Shown here: piece after piece, positions 1 through 9,035 of the stretch | Layout of the letters: each line of letters begins with the position of its first letter | Numbering within the stretch: the first letter of the stretch is position 1 | NCBI GenBank assembly: GCA_016715885.1 | Contig: JADJXL010000025.1 | Coordinates: forward strand, 806,001-870,000 | Source of the DNA: Polyangiaceae bacterium | GTDB lineage: Bacteria > Myxococcota_A > Polyangia > Polyangiales > Polyangiaceae | DNA: 64,000 bases | Reading direction: 5' to 3' | The notes under the pieces: generated by a model | Databases searched by the model: none | What the model was told of the DNA's origin: nothing | The model's input: the letters and a program-made list of their open reading frames with translations, nothing else | Translations under genes and position numbers: made by a program

Positions 1-2183
1 TCGCTGATGGCCCACGTAAATCGCGGATCCATCGAAAGAGCGCGCTCGAAAGCGGCTATTGCTTCCTGCATGGACGCGTCCTTTCCCACGCTCTGCAGGG
101 CGTACGAGCGCATCTGTTGCGCTCCGGCCATGGCATAATGGGCCATGGCGTCATTGGGTAATGCTTCCACGGCTTCACGCGCAACTCGAACGGCTTCATC
201 CGCCAACCGAATTTTCTCATCTGGCGAACCAGCCTCGTCCACTTGACGCATCAAAGCCGATTGAAGCACAATCGCCCGCTGCACTCGCAACTTTCCGTCC
301 CTCGAGCTGGACTGCACGGCGCGCAAGCACGCGACATTCGCCCTATCGAAGGCATCTCTCGACGGCGCTCCTTTCATTCCCGCCGCGGCGCCCATTTTCT
401 CCCACAATTCACACTCAGCTCGATGCGTCTCCGGATCGCTCCGTGCCATGTCCGCCGCAACGCGATATGCTTCGGCCGCCGGATCGAAATACGACTTCAT
501 CTTGTCGTAATCGAAGGCTGCATCGTGTCGGTATTTGCTGCCTTCGGCATAAAGCGCGTCCCCTTCGAGCTTCTTGGCTTCGTACATCCACGGCGCTTTC
601 TCGAAGGCGGCTTTCGCTTTCGTGAGCGCTTCGTCATTTTTGCCCTCGTACAGCGCAATCAACCCCTCGGCATACACGGGCACTTCAATTCTGGCCGAAA
701 GTGCGGCGCGCAAATGCAAGAGCGCCGGATCCCGAAGCGACGTTTCCAATTCGGCCGATTTCTTTTTCCGCTCTTCTTCGTTCGTAATCCGTTTCGTCTC
801 ATCGACCGCCCTGCGAAAAAGCTCGCCATACGACAAGCCGAGCGCGTATTCGAGGTCCGCGGAGGCGTACCCGGATTTGGAAGCCATTTCCAAATGCACT
901 CGTGCCTTCTCCGGGTTTCCCAGCGCCAAATGACCACGACCAATGGCGTAATTGCCTGACCCTTCACCGGCTTTGCCCGCCTTGGCCATGCGCTCTTCGA
1001 TGTCTTTCAATCGATCTCGCACGACGTCTCGCTCGCGTTCGACATCGTGCACGGGCAATTCATACGCGGCCCGCAAAAAGAGCTCCATTTCTTTGATGCC
1101 CTCACCGAGCTGCTGGGCCAGCCGCGCCTGCTCTACCGCTTGCTTGCGTGCTCGACCCCAGACGATTGCAAGCACCACGGCGCTCACGAAAACCGTCATC
1201 GCAATGGCCGTGAGGAGCTTGTTCTTTTTGGCCTTTTTCCAAAGGATGTACGCCCATGAAGAACGCCTCGCCCAAATGGGCTCGCCATCCAAATACCGCT
1301 GCAAATCCTCCGCGAGCGCTCGGGCCGAATCGTAGCGGCGCGATGGCTCCCGCTCGATCGCTTTCATCACAATCGTTTCGAGATCCTCCGGAACACCTTT
1401 TCTGACTTTTCCAAGCGCCGGGGGTTCTTCGTATGCGACCGCCATGAGCAGCGACCACGCGTTTTCCGAGACAAACGGCGGACGATTCGCAATGACGTCG
1501 TACAGCGTGGCTCCGAGCGAATACACATCCGACCGGCGATCCATCGATCGCACGTCGCCTTTTGCTTGCTCGGGAGGCATGTACGCAGGCGTTCCAATCA
1601 CGGCGCCCGTCTGCGTTCGTCCCTGCTCGTTCACTTCCCGCGCGAGACCAAAGTCCATGATGTACGGCTTTATCGTGCCGTCTTCGAGTTTTTCACAAAG
1701 AACGTTGCCCGGCTTGATGTCGCGATGAATGATCCCCAGCCGATTCGCTTCGTGCACGGCCATCGAGACTTGTTTCAGGACGCGAACCTTCTGCTCGAGC
1801 GTCAGTTTGTCCTTCCAATTCGATAATGGTTCACCATCGATGAATTGCATCGCGATGAACGGCTGCCCGTCGACGTCCCCAGCATCGTACACATGGCAAA
1901 CGTTTTCGTGTTGAATGTTTGCCTGCGCGCGAGCTTCGGCAATGAATCGAGGCCAAAGATCCGCATCGTCTCCTTTGAGCAGCTTGACGGCCACCGTGCG
2001 TCCGAGACGTGGATCCCGTGCGCGATACACGGTCCCCATTCCGCCTTCGCCGAGGAATCGTATGCTTTCATAACGATTCACCAGTGCATCCGGCACGCGG
2101 CGGCGTGAGATCGACGGCGGTTCGCTATCCGCGGAGGATGTCAGTGAAATCCTTGCCTTCGGTGCGGGCTCCTCGAGGGGCAC
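1..2183 (-). CDS. Serine/threonine protein kinase with C-terminal repeat region (3' end outside window)
   Basis: A minus-strand frame stays open from the left edge to about 2306. The kinase domain comes first: glycine loop (FLGEGGMGTVYRARD), catalytic loop (IIHRDIKPGNV), IMDFGLAREV in the DFG position, and an APE-like PAYMPPEQ. A single membrane segment follows (near LLTAIAMTVFVSAVVLAIVW), then a long helical region resembling TPR repeats that runs off the window. This is the usual myxobacterial receptor-kinase plan, with a cytoplasmic kinase and a repeat sensor beyond the membrane. I place the start at a GTG (2183) because GGAGG lies 8 bases upstream. An in-frame ATG at 2306 is also possible but would touch the start of the divergent kinase. 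Substrate and signal are unknown. Confidence 0.85.
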   Translation of the reverse strand, partial: MPLEEPAPKARISLTSSADSEPPSISRRRVPDALVNRYESIRFLGEGGMGTVYRARDPRLGRTVAVKLLKGDDADLWPRFIAEARAQANIQHENVCHVYDAGDVDGQPFIAMQFIDGEPLSNWKDKLTLEQKVRVLKQVSMAVHEANRLGIIHRDIKPGNVLCEKLEDGTIKPYIMDFGLAREVNEQGRTQTGAVIGTPAYMPPEQAKGDVRSMDRRSDVYSLGATLYDVIANRPPFVSENAWSLLMAVAYEEPPALGKVRKGVPEDLETIVMKAIEREPSRRYDSARALAEDLQRYLDGEPIWARRSSWAYILWKKAKKNKLLTAIAMTVFVSAVVLAIVWGRARKQAVEQARLAQQLGEGIKEMELFLRAAYELPVHDVERERDVVRDRLKDIEERMAKAGKAGEGSGNYAIGRGHLALGNPEKARVHLEMASKSGYASADLEYALGLSYGELFRRAVDETKRITNEEERKKKSAELETSLRDPALLHLRAALSARIEVPVYAEGLIALYEGKNDEALTKAKAAFEKAPWMYEAKKLEGDALYAEGSKYRHDAAFDYDKMKSYFDPAAEAYRVAADMARSDPETHRAECELWEKMGAAAGMKGAPSRDAFDRANVACLRAVQSSSRDGKLRVQRAIVLQSALMRQVDEAGSPDEKIRLADEAVRVAREAVEALPNDAMAHYAMAGAQQMRSYALQSVGKDASMQEAIAAFERALSMDPRFTWAIS

Positions 2184-2304
2184 TCCGTTTTCCTCCACGT
2201 TCGCAAAAGCGTCGCGACAATACACCCTTTCGAGCGAAACGGCACGGGAATCTTCGTTCGAGGTGCGGCAAGTGTTGCCAAACCAAGCACGGGCGCTAGA
2301 GTCC

Positions 2305-3438
2305 ATGCGCTTGGAAGGTCGCCAGATTCTCGGTAAGTACGAAGTCGTCCGGCTCATTGGGCACGGCGGGATGGGTTCGGTGTACGAGGCAATCGATTTG
2401 CCGTCCGGACATCACGTCGCGCTGAAGTGGATGCATTCGCAGCCATTTGCCGACGATGATCCGGATTTTTTGCGGTTCGCACAAGAAGCACGTATCGCCG
2501 GAAAGCTCGACTCGAAACATGTCGTGACCGTGTACGAGCTCGAGCGGGATCCCGAAACGGACGTGCCGTTTCACGTGATGGAACTGCTCGAAGGAGAAAG
2601 CCTGAGCGCCCTCATAACTCGCCTTGGACCCATTGCGCCCGAGGCGGCGTTGCGAATTGGTGCACAAGCGTGCGCAGGACTTGCCGCGGCACACGCGGCC
2701 GGGGTGGTGCATCGAGACGTCAAGCCCGACAATCTTTTTCTCGCGCAAGTGGACGGCAAAATCATCGTCAAAGTGCTCGACTTCGGCATTGCGAAGATTC
2801 GACCAACGGGCGGCTCGTCGGGGAGCATGACCATGCCGGCTGCTCCCATGACGAAAACGGGTCAAGTCATTGGAACGCCGCTGTACATGGCGCCCGAGCA
2901 AATCACGGGAGCGAAATACGTCGACGCACGAAGCGACGTGTACTCGATGGGCGTCACTTTATTTGCAATGCTCGCGGGATCGCCACCGCATATGGGCATC
3001 AAGTCGGTGGCGCAGCTCTTGTATACGCTTTCCAATGCACCGACGATTCCAGTGCGGCAAGCAGCGCCGTGGGTCCCGGAGGATCTCGCGGCGATCGTCG
3101 ACAAAGCGCGCACGAAAGACCTCGATGGGCGCTATCCGGATGCCGCTGCAATGCTCGCTGCGCTTTCTGCGCTCTTGCCGGAAGGACCGACGCTGAGCGA
3201 GGATATGCTGATCGGCGTGCCTGAAGAAAACCGCCCAAAGATGCCCTCGCGCGAGAGCATGGATGCAACCACGATAACCGCAGCGCATGTGGACAATGCT
3301 TCCAAAACGATGGCACAAACCGTCGTCGGCGGTCCTCCTGACGAAGCGATATCGCAATCAATGCCTTTGAGATGGGTCATCGTCGTAGCGGTCATTGCGA
3401 TCATCGTCATGATCGTCGTCACGTTCGGGATGCGCTAA
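2305..3438 (+). CDS. Serine/threonine protein kinase with C-terminal membrane anchor
   Basis: The 377-aa protein has a complete Hanks-type kinase domain: LIGHGGMGSVYEA glycine loop, invariant lysine in VALKWMH, VVHRDVKPDNLFL catalytic loop, KVLDFGIAKI (DFG), and GTPLYMAPEQ before the activation segment. After a Ser/Thr-rich linker the C terminus is one very hydrophobic helix (WVIVVAVIAIIVMIVV) followed by a few residues, so it should be tail-anchored with the kinase in the cytoplasm. It lacks the extracellular sensor domain seen in many relatives. It is transcribed divergently from the kinase on the minus strand, leaving at most 121 bases for both promoters. The start is uncertain, because an in-frame start at 2263 would add 14 residues and no clear ribosome site decides between them. 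Confidence 0.88.
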   Translation: MRLEGRQILGKYEVVRLIGHGGMGSVYEAIDLPSGHHVALKWMHSQPFADDDPDFLRFAQEARIAGKLDSKHVVTVYELERDPETDVPFHVMELLEGESLSALITRLGPIAPEAALRIGAQACAGLAAAHAAGVVHRDVKPDNLFLAQVDGKIIVKVLDFGIAKIRPTGGSSGSMTMPAAPMTKTGQVIGTPLYMAPEQITGAKYVDARSDVYSMGVTLFAMLAGSPPHMGIKSVAQLLYTLSNAPTIPVRQAAPWVPEDLAAIVDKARTKDLDGRYPDAAAMLAALSALLPEGPTLSEDMLIGVPEENRPKMPSRESMDATTITAAHVDNASKTMAQTVVGGPPDEAISQSMPLRWVIVVAVIAIIVMIVVTFGMR

Positions 3439-3492
3439 CGCACGGCAAAAAAAGCACCCAAGCGTGGATTTTCGTGGTATGCGTGGGCGACG

Positions 3493-5463
3493 ATGAACAT
3501 TTCACGCATTTCTACGATTCACGTGGCTCGTATTCTTTTGGCTCTTGCGCCAATCACGCTCGTCGCGTGCGGGGATTCGGTCACGCAAACGAGCGGCGGG
3601 ACGGGCGGCTTTGCCGGTCAAGGTGGCGCAGCAGGTTCAGGCGGCATGGGCGGCGGCTCCGATTGCGGACCCGGCGTCACGCTTTGCGGAGAGGCCTGCG
3701 TCGATACGATGCACGACCCCGCGAATTGCGGCTCGTGCGGAAACGCTTGCGCGCCGGGCGAAGTCTGCTCGATGGGCACGTGCAGTTTCCAATGCAACGG
3801 CGGCACGACCCAGTGCGGCCAATCGTGCGTCAATACGGCCAGCGATCCCAACAACTGCGGCGCGTGCGGGACGACCTGTAGCGCGGGCGAAGTCTGCTCG
3901 ATGGGCACATGCAGTTTCCAATGCAACGGCGGCACCACCCAATGCGGACAATCGTGCGTCGATACGGCCAGCGATCCCAACAACTGCGGCGCGTGCGGGA
4001 CGACCTGTAACGCGGGCGAAGTCTGCTCGATGGGCACGTGTAGTTTTCAATGCAATGGCGGCACCACGCAATGCGGTCAATCGTGCGTGGACATCGTAAA
4101 CGATTCGGCCAATTGCGGCGCGTGTGGAAACGTCTGCGCCGGAGACAACGTTTGTTCGAATGGAACGTGTGCTTTGCAATGTAGCGGCGGCACGACCAAG
4201 TGCGGACAAACCTGCGTCGACACGACCAATGATCCGCTCAACTGCGGCGCATGCGGCGCCGTTTGCGCGCCGGGTGAAGTTTGCTCGCTCGGCGCCTGCG
4301 GCCTGCAGTGCAGCGGCGGAACGACCAAGTGCGGCAATTCGTGCGTCAATACGATGAACGATCCGGCCAACTGCGGCGCATGCGGAACGATGTGTGGCGC
4401 GGGCACGGTGTGTTCGATGGGAGCGTGCGCTCTGCAATGCAATGGTGGTTCCACCAAGTGCGCCAATGCGTGTGTCGATACGATGAACGATCCCGCCCAT
4501 TGTGGCGGCTGCGGCGTCGCGTGCGCTCCGGGCGAAGTGTGTTCCCTGGGCGCGTGCAGCGTGCAATGCAGCGGCGGCACCAAGTGCGGACAAACCTGCG
4601 TCGACACGATGCACGACCCGGCCAATTGTGGCGGCTGCGGCACCGCGTGTCTTGCAGGACAAGTCTGCGTCAATGGTGCGTGCTCGCTTCAATGCAGCGG
4701 AGGCACCACGCAATGCGGTAACATGTGCACGAATACGTCGTTCGATCCGGCCAACTGCGGCATGTGCGGCAACGTCTGTCAGGGCGCTCCGAACAGCTCC
4801 GCCGTCTGCGCTGCCGGAACGTGCTCGGCCGTGTGCCAATCAGGCTACGACGATTGCAACATGAACGCGGCCGACGGATGCGAGGTCGATACGCAATCGA
4901 ATACGTCCCATTGCGGCGCCTGCGGCAATGCGTGTCCCGTGCCCGCCAATGCATCGGCAACCTGCACCGGCAGTGCGTGCGGAATGGGGTCGTGCGATCC
5001 AGGCTTTGCTGATTGCAACAACAACCCCGCCGACGGCTGCGAAGCAAACACGACGAATAGCGCGACGAATTGCGGCATGTGCGGCAACCAGTGCTCGGCC
5101 GGGAATGCGTGCGTCAACGGCGCGTGCGTCCCTTCGCAATTCACCTTTGCAAACTCGCAGGTCATCGACGGCCTCACCGTGACGTGCTCGAGCGTCGTCA
5201 ACACCGCTACGTACACGCAATGCAACGACCTGCTCGCAGGCGGGCGCTACTTCCCGAACGGCATCAATTGCGGCCCATTCTGGAGCAATGCGAACTCAGC
5301 TTATTCGGATACGCATGGATTCTGCCAATCCTTGACGGGATCGCCGAACATCGAGGCGTATTACACATGCTCGGCCACCACGACGCGTGCGACGTGGTTC
5401 AATCACGTGTGGGGAACGGTCGACGACAACGGGTACACGCAGCACGTGCGCTGCTACTACTGA
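3493..5463 (+). CDS. Cysteine-repeat surface lipoprotein
   Basis: The 656-aa protein begins with a signal peptide ending in a lipobox (ITLVAC), then a short Gly-rich linker. The body is about twelve near-identical units of roughly 38 residues of the form C-x-GGTT-x-CG-x2-CV-(D/N)T-x3-DP-x-NCG-x-CG-x2-C-x2-GEVCS-x-G-x-C. Each has about eight cysteines and is presumably disulphide-stapled outside the cell. The DNA of units around 3780-4060 is almost identical, pointing to recent unit duplication. The last 90 residues form a different Cys-containing domain ending in CYY. Such proteins are common in myxobacteria, but I cannot assign a binding partner. It ends convergently against the TrpB-like gene with stops directly adjacent. 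Confidence 0.8.
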   Translation: MNISRISTIHVARILLALAPITLVACGDSVTQTSGGTGGFAGQGGAAGSGGMGGGSDCGPGVTLCGEACVDTMHDPANCGSCGNACAPGEVCSMGTCSFQCNGGTTQCGQSCVNTASDPNNCGACGTTCSAGEVCSMGTCSFQCNGGTTQCGQSCVDTASDPNNCGACGTTCNAGEVCSMGTCSFQCNGGTTQCGQSCVDIVNDSANCGACGNVCAGDNVCSNGTCALQCSGGTTKCGQTCVDTTNDPLNCGACGAVCAPGEVCSLGACGLQCSGGTTKCGNSCVNTMNDPANCGACGTMCGAGTVCSMGACALQCNGGSTKCANACVDTMNDPAHCGGCGVACAPGEVCSLGACSVQCSGGTKCGQTCVDTMHDPANCGGCGTACLAGQVCVNGACSLQCSGGTTQCGNMCTNTSFDPANCGMCGNVCQGAPNSSAVCAAGTCSAVCQSGYDDCNMNAADGCEVDTQSNTSHCGACGNACPVPANASATCTGSACGMGSCDPGFADCNNNPADGCEANTTNSATNCGMCGNQCSAGNACVNGACVPSQFTFANSQVIDGLTVTCSSVVNTATYTQCNDLLAGGRYFPNGINCGPFWSNANSAYSDTHGFCQSLTGSPNIEAYYTCSATTTRATWFNHVWGTVDDNGYTQHVRCYY

Positions 5464-6834
5464 TTACGCCCGCTCAGAAACACTCGGCAACCCCGCGAGT
5501 GCCATCGCCAGCTCTTTCTCGTCGTATTGCCGATCCTCGAGCAAACCATGTGCATAATCGATGTACGCCTGCATGTCGAAATGCCCATGCCCGCTCAAAT
5601 TGAACAGGATCGTCTCGCTACGCCCTTCCCGCTTGCAACGTAAAGCCTCCTCGATGGCACCCTTGACCGCGTGATTCGCTTCCGGCGCCGGAACGATTCC
5701 CTCGTTTCGCGCAAAAAGCACACCCGCCGCAAAACATTCCTTCTGCTGATACGCCACCGCCTCGATGAGCCCCAGCTCTTTCAGGTGCGACACGAGCGGC
5801 GCCATTCCGTGGTACCTCAAGCCTCCAGCGTGAAACCCAGGCGGCGTGAACGTCGACCCGAGCGTATGCATTTTCGTGAGCGGCGTCATGTGCCCCGTAT
5901 CCCCGAAATCGTACGCGTATTGGCCCCGCGTGAGCGACGGACACGCCGAAGGCTCGACCGCCACGATTCGCATTTTGCGCCCCGCCCGAAGCGAATCACC
6001 GATGAACGGAAATGATATGCCCGCAAAGTTCGACCCGCCGCCCGTGCATCCCACGACCACGTCCGGCCAAGCATCGGCCAATTGCAACTGCTCCATCGCT
6101 TCCAGACCAATGATGGTTTGATGCAAGAGCACGTGATTCAAGACCGAACCCAGCGCATATTTCGTGTCGTTACGAGACGCCGCCACCTCCACCGCTTCGG
6201 AAATGGCAATGCCCAAGCTCCCCGGATGGTGGGGCGATTTTTCGAGCACGCTCCGGCCATACGACGTTTCGGGCGATGGCGAAGGCACACAGCGCGCACC
6301 GTACGTTTCCATCAATGCGCGCCGATAAGGCTTTTGGTCGTACGACACGCGCACTTGAAAAACGAGCACCTCCAGCCCGAAAAGCGACCCGGCAAAAGCG
6401 AGCGACGACCCCCATTGACCGGCCCCCGTTTCGGTCGACAGTCGCGTAATGCCTTCGTTTTTGTTGTAAAACGCTTGCGCGACCGCCGTATTCGGCTTAT
6501 GTGATCCGGCGGGACTTACGCCCTCGTATTTGTAAAAAATCTTGGCCGGTGTTCCAAGCGCCTTTTCCAGGCGTCGCGCTCGAAAAAGCGGAGCCGGACG
6601 CCACAGCCGATACACGTCACGCACGGGCTCGGGAATTTCCACGTCCCGCTCCGTCGTGACTTCTTGCATGATGAGCGCCATTGGAAAAAGCGGCGCGAGA
6701 TCATCCGGACCAACCGGCTGTTTCGTACCCGGATGAAGCACCGGAGGTAGCGGCTTCGGCAAGTCGGCTTGAATGTTGTACCAACGCTTGGGAATGCGAT
6801 CTTCGGGCAGCGTGAACTTGGTCGATTCGGTCAT
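5464..6834 (-). CDS. trpB2: TrpB2-type tryptophan synthase beta-like protein
   Basis: This 456-aa PLP enzyme carries the fold-II lysine in GSHKPNTA (Lys113), the glycine-rich phosphate loop CTGGGSNF, and ETGAGQWGSSLAFAG. The long N-terminal extension (EDRIPKRWYNIQADLP) and total length match the TrpB2 (TIGR01415) subgroup, not classical TrpB. Family members make tryptophan from indole and serine; some act without TrpA or have other beta-replacement roles. No trpA or other trp gene is adjacent, so the role here is open. The ATG at 6834 has a GAGGA ribosome site. The frame extends upstream to 6984 but without family similarity. Confidence 0.9.
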   Translation of the reverse strand: MTESTKFTLPEDRIPKRWYNIQADLPKPLPPVLHPGTKQPVGPDDLAPLFPMALIMQEVTTERDVEIPEPVRDVYRLWRPAPLFRARRLEKALGTPAKIFYKYEGVSPAGSHKPNTAVAQAFYNKNEGITRLSTETGAGQWGSSLAFAGSLFGLEVLVFQVRVSYDQKPYRRALMETYGARCVPSPSPETSYGRSVLEKSPHHPGSLGIAISEAVEVAASRNDTKYALGSVLNHVLLHQTIIGLEAMEQLQLADAWPDVVVGCTGGGSNFAGISFPFIGDSLRAGRKMRIVAVEPSACPSLTRGQYAYDFGDTGHMTPLTKMHTLGSTFTPPGFHAGGLRYHGMAPLVSHLKELGLIEAVAYQQKECFAAGVLFARNEGIVPAPEANHAVKGAIEEALRCKREGRSETILFNLSGHGHFDMQAYIDYAHGLLEDRQYDEKELAMALAGLPSVSERA

Positions 6835-6999
6835 TGTATCCTCGCGAGACTGAAGGGGCTCGAGCGATGAGTCGCACGGAATGGCGAGGGTTGCAACGAG
6901 TAGATGAATCAGAGTCCGAATCCAGTCTTGGAGTCGACCGAATCGGGGGTATGAGCGTCCGACGCCCGCAAAGCGAGCGTACAAACCCAGGCACGTAGC

Positions 7000-7737
7000 C
7001 TAACGATGCGCCGTTCGCCGAGGCCGTAGCGATGCAATCGCAAGACGCCCGGGGCTTGCTCCCGGATCGTCACCGAGGCTCGTGACGAAATCACCATTGG
7101 CCGAAACCGCAGACGATTCGGTCACGATGAACCGCTGGCCAGCCTCGCCCTCCACGACGAATTGATCCGCCGCCGCGACGACGCCTTGCCGCAACTGCGC
7201 ATCGACGACCCGAAGCTTCGTCGATGCGCTTGCTGCTCGAGCTGCAATCCATGCACTCACCGGCGTCCGGTCGAGCATGAATGCGTCACCTTCGTCCGAA
7301 AGACCTGCGAGCACCCAGGGCGCATCCGTGGGCATTCGATGCCACGCCGCACCTTGGGCATCCTGCACATAGAGTGCACCGCGCGCTGCATCGGCGAGCA
7401 CACGTCGCGTAGCACCATTTTTACCGACGAACAAAGCGTCAGCGTAGACCAGGCGCCCATCGGCGCCAATTTCGGCGTATTCGGTCAACTTACCGCGCGA
7501 CGACGTCGAAACACCCGAAAGAGCTTCGGATCCGTCGTCACGCACATGGCGCTCGACACGCGCAACTTGCGCCGAACCGGCGGAGAACACGTATTCGTGG
7601 TCTCCTGCCCGGTCTTCACGCGCGCACGCTTCCGACGCAAGCGCCTTTGCGGACGCAGGCTCGACAGCGTTTCCACAGCCCACCAAAAGCGAACCGAGGA
7701 GCGACAAGGAAACCAGAGCGGAGATGATGTTTTTCAT
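7000..7737 (-). CDS. Hypothetical lipoprotein
   Basis: The 245-aa protein has a Sec signal peptide and lipobox (LLGSLLVGC) and is expected to be lipid-anchored. The rest is a mixed polar sequence with no cysteine pairs or repeats and no motif I recognise. It lies alone between the TrpB2-like gene and another hypothetical gene, all on the minus strand. The ATG at 7737 opens the signal peptide directly, so the start is well supported even though the function is unknown. Confidence 0.65.
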   Translation of the reverse strand: MKNIISALVSLSLLGSLLVGCGNAVEPASAKALASEACAREDRAGDHEYVFSAGSAQVARVERHVRDDGSEALSGVSTSSRGKLTEYAEIGADGRLVYADALFVGKNGATRRVLADAARGALYVQDAQGAAWHRMPTDAPWVLAGLSDEGDAFMLDRTPVSAWIAARAASASTKLRVVDAQLRQGVVAAADQFVVEGEAGQRFIVTESSAVSANGDFVTSLGDDPGASPGRLAIASLRPRRTAHR

Positions 7738-7890
7738 GGCACCGCTACATCGATTGAGGCGCCATGATTATTTCACGCATCGTAAAATTTTATTTTTGCT
7801 GTCAGAACAACTCACACATGCCCCAAACGACGTCCATCATGTTCACCACCACGATGACGCATGGGCCGCTGCCGTACGGTCGGCGCGGCG

Positions 7891-8550
7891 TCATTGCAGA
7901 GCAGAATCGTCGCTGTTGTAAGGGACGCCCAGCGCTTTGGCCATGGCGTGTCCAAGCTGCCCGACCCATGACGCATCGCACATCAAATCGATCCCGTCGT
8001 AGGTCGGGTCGATCATGACGAACCATTCCGTGCATTCCGCCACGACGAACCACTCGGCGTGCGTTGTGACAATCCGCACCTGCCGTTTGACCCAATCGCC
8101 GGACAGCCAGCCTTCGATACACGCAATGTCGATGACGGGAATGGCAACGCGGCCATCGGATCGCCCTAGGCGCAAGACATCGTCGTCGACGGCAACGATG
8201 ATGCCCGATCTGTCGTACACGCGAAGCGGCGCAGGAGGACACGTCCACGCAAACGACCAAGCGGTGGCGTACATGGCGTCGTGTTCGCCCTCGAAAACGA
8301 CCCGAGCATATGACCGAAGGGCATTGCGAAGAGCGCCGATGTCCTTTTCCGGATAAAACCGATCCCAAAGTATCGTTGGTTCTTCGTCCACGGCAATGAT
8401 GAAAATTCGTTCGTGCTTTGAATGAGGAGAAAATTGGCCCGGGCCAACGAGCAGTGTTTTGCCCATGACGGCGTCGCGCAAGGATGCTGCAATCGTATTC
8501 GGCGATCGCCTGTCGATGTCACGCTCAGGGTTCGCTTCGAGCTCGCTCAT
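7891..8550 (-). CDS. Hypothetical protein
   Basis: The 219-aa product is acidic and Trp-rich, with no signal peptide or membrane segment. Features such as ILWDRFYPEKDIG and a C-terminal DPTYDGIDLMCD are not diagnostic of a family I know. Base composition and codon use fit the neighbourhood. The 153 bases between it and the lipoprotein gene hold nothing recognisable. On its 5' side lies the tandem-repeat tract at 8569-8847, which therefore sits in the divergent region between this gene and the GspC-like gene. Confidence 0.55.
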   Translation of the reverse strand: MSELEANPERDIDRRSPNTIAASLRDAVMGKTLLVGPGQFSPHSKHERIFIIAVDEEPTILWDRFYPEKDIGALRNALRSYARVVFEGEHDAMYATAWSFAWTCPPAPLRVYDRSGIIVAVDDDVLRLGRSDGRVAIPVIDIACIEGWLSGDWVKRQVRIVTTHAEWFVVAECTEWFVMIDPTYDGIDLMCDASWVGQLGHAMAKALGVPYNSDDSALQ

Positions 8551-8568
8551 GGTTGCCTCATGATACCT

Positions 8569-8847
8569 CTTGTAAACGTTTTACACCCGAGGGACCTGTC
8601 CATGTCCCCTCTTGTTAAACGTTTTACACCCGAGGGACCTGTCCATGTCCCCTCTTGTTAAACGTTTTACACCCGAGGGACCTGTCCATGTCCCAACTTG
8701 TAAACGTTTTACACCCGAGGGACCTGTCCATGTCCCCTCTTGTTAAACGTTTTACACCCGAGGGACCTGTCCATGTCCCAACTTGTAAACGCTTTACACC
8801 CGAGGGACCTGTCCATGTCCCTCTTGTAAAACACTTTACACTTTACC
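8569..8847. repeat. Tandem repeat tract, six and a half units of 41-43 bp
   Basis: Units start at 8569, 8611, 8654, 8697, 8739 and 8782, with a partial unit at 8823. Each unit has two dyads: a near-palindrome GTAAACGTTTTAC and an interrupted palindrome GGGAC...GTCCC around ctgtccat. Units alternate between 'tcccct cttgtt' and 'tcccaa cttgt' junctions. The tract fills the divergent intergenic region. An open plus-strand frame runs through it into the GspC-like gene, but that looks accidental. It could be an array of operator sites or a recombinogenic minisatellite. Confidence 0.9.
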
Positions 8848-9035
8848 AACATGATCAAGTCTCTTCATGTGAATCCCTATACATTTGCTTTGCTTGTTCA
8901 AGTCATTTTGGCATCGCTCGACCGTCCTCGATTCATTTCCGCGTCATCCTGACGTGTTTGCGAACATTCCCAAGACATTCGCAATACAGCCGTACGAAAC
9001 GCGTCTTGGCATGCTCCTCGCTTGCTTTTCGACGC

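Noticed and set aside
3637..4839. 400-aa minus-strand frame
   Set aside because: It is the shadow of the Cys-repeat lipoprotein; its apparent repeats simply mirror the sense-strand repeats.
8655..9035. N-terminal extension of the GspC-like protein through the tandem repeats
   Set aside because: The frame is open only because the repeat lacks stops; its translation is a simple repeat of the minisatellite and the GspC membrane anchor starts at 9036.
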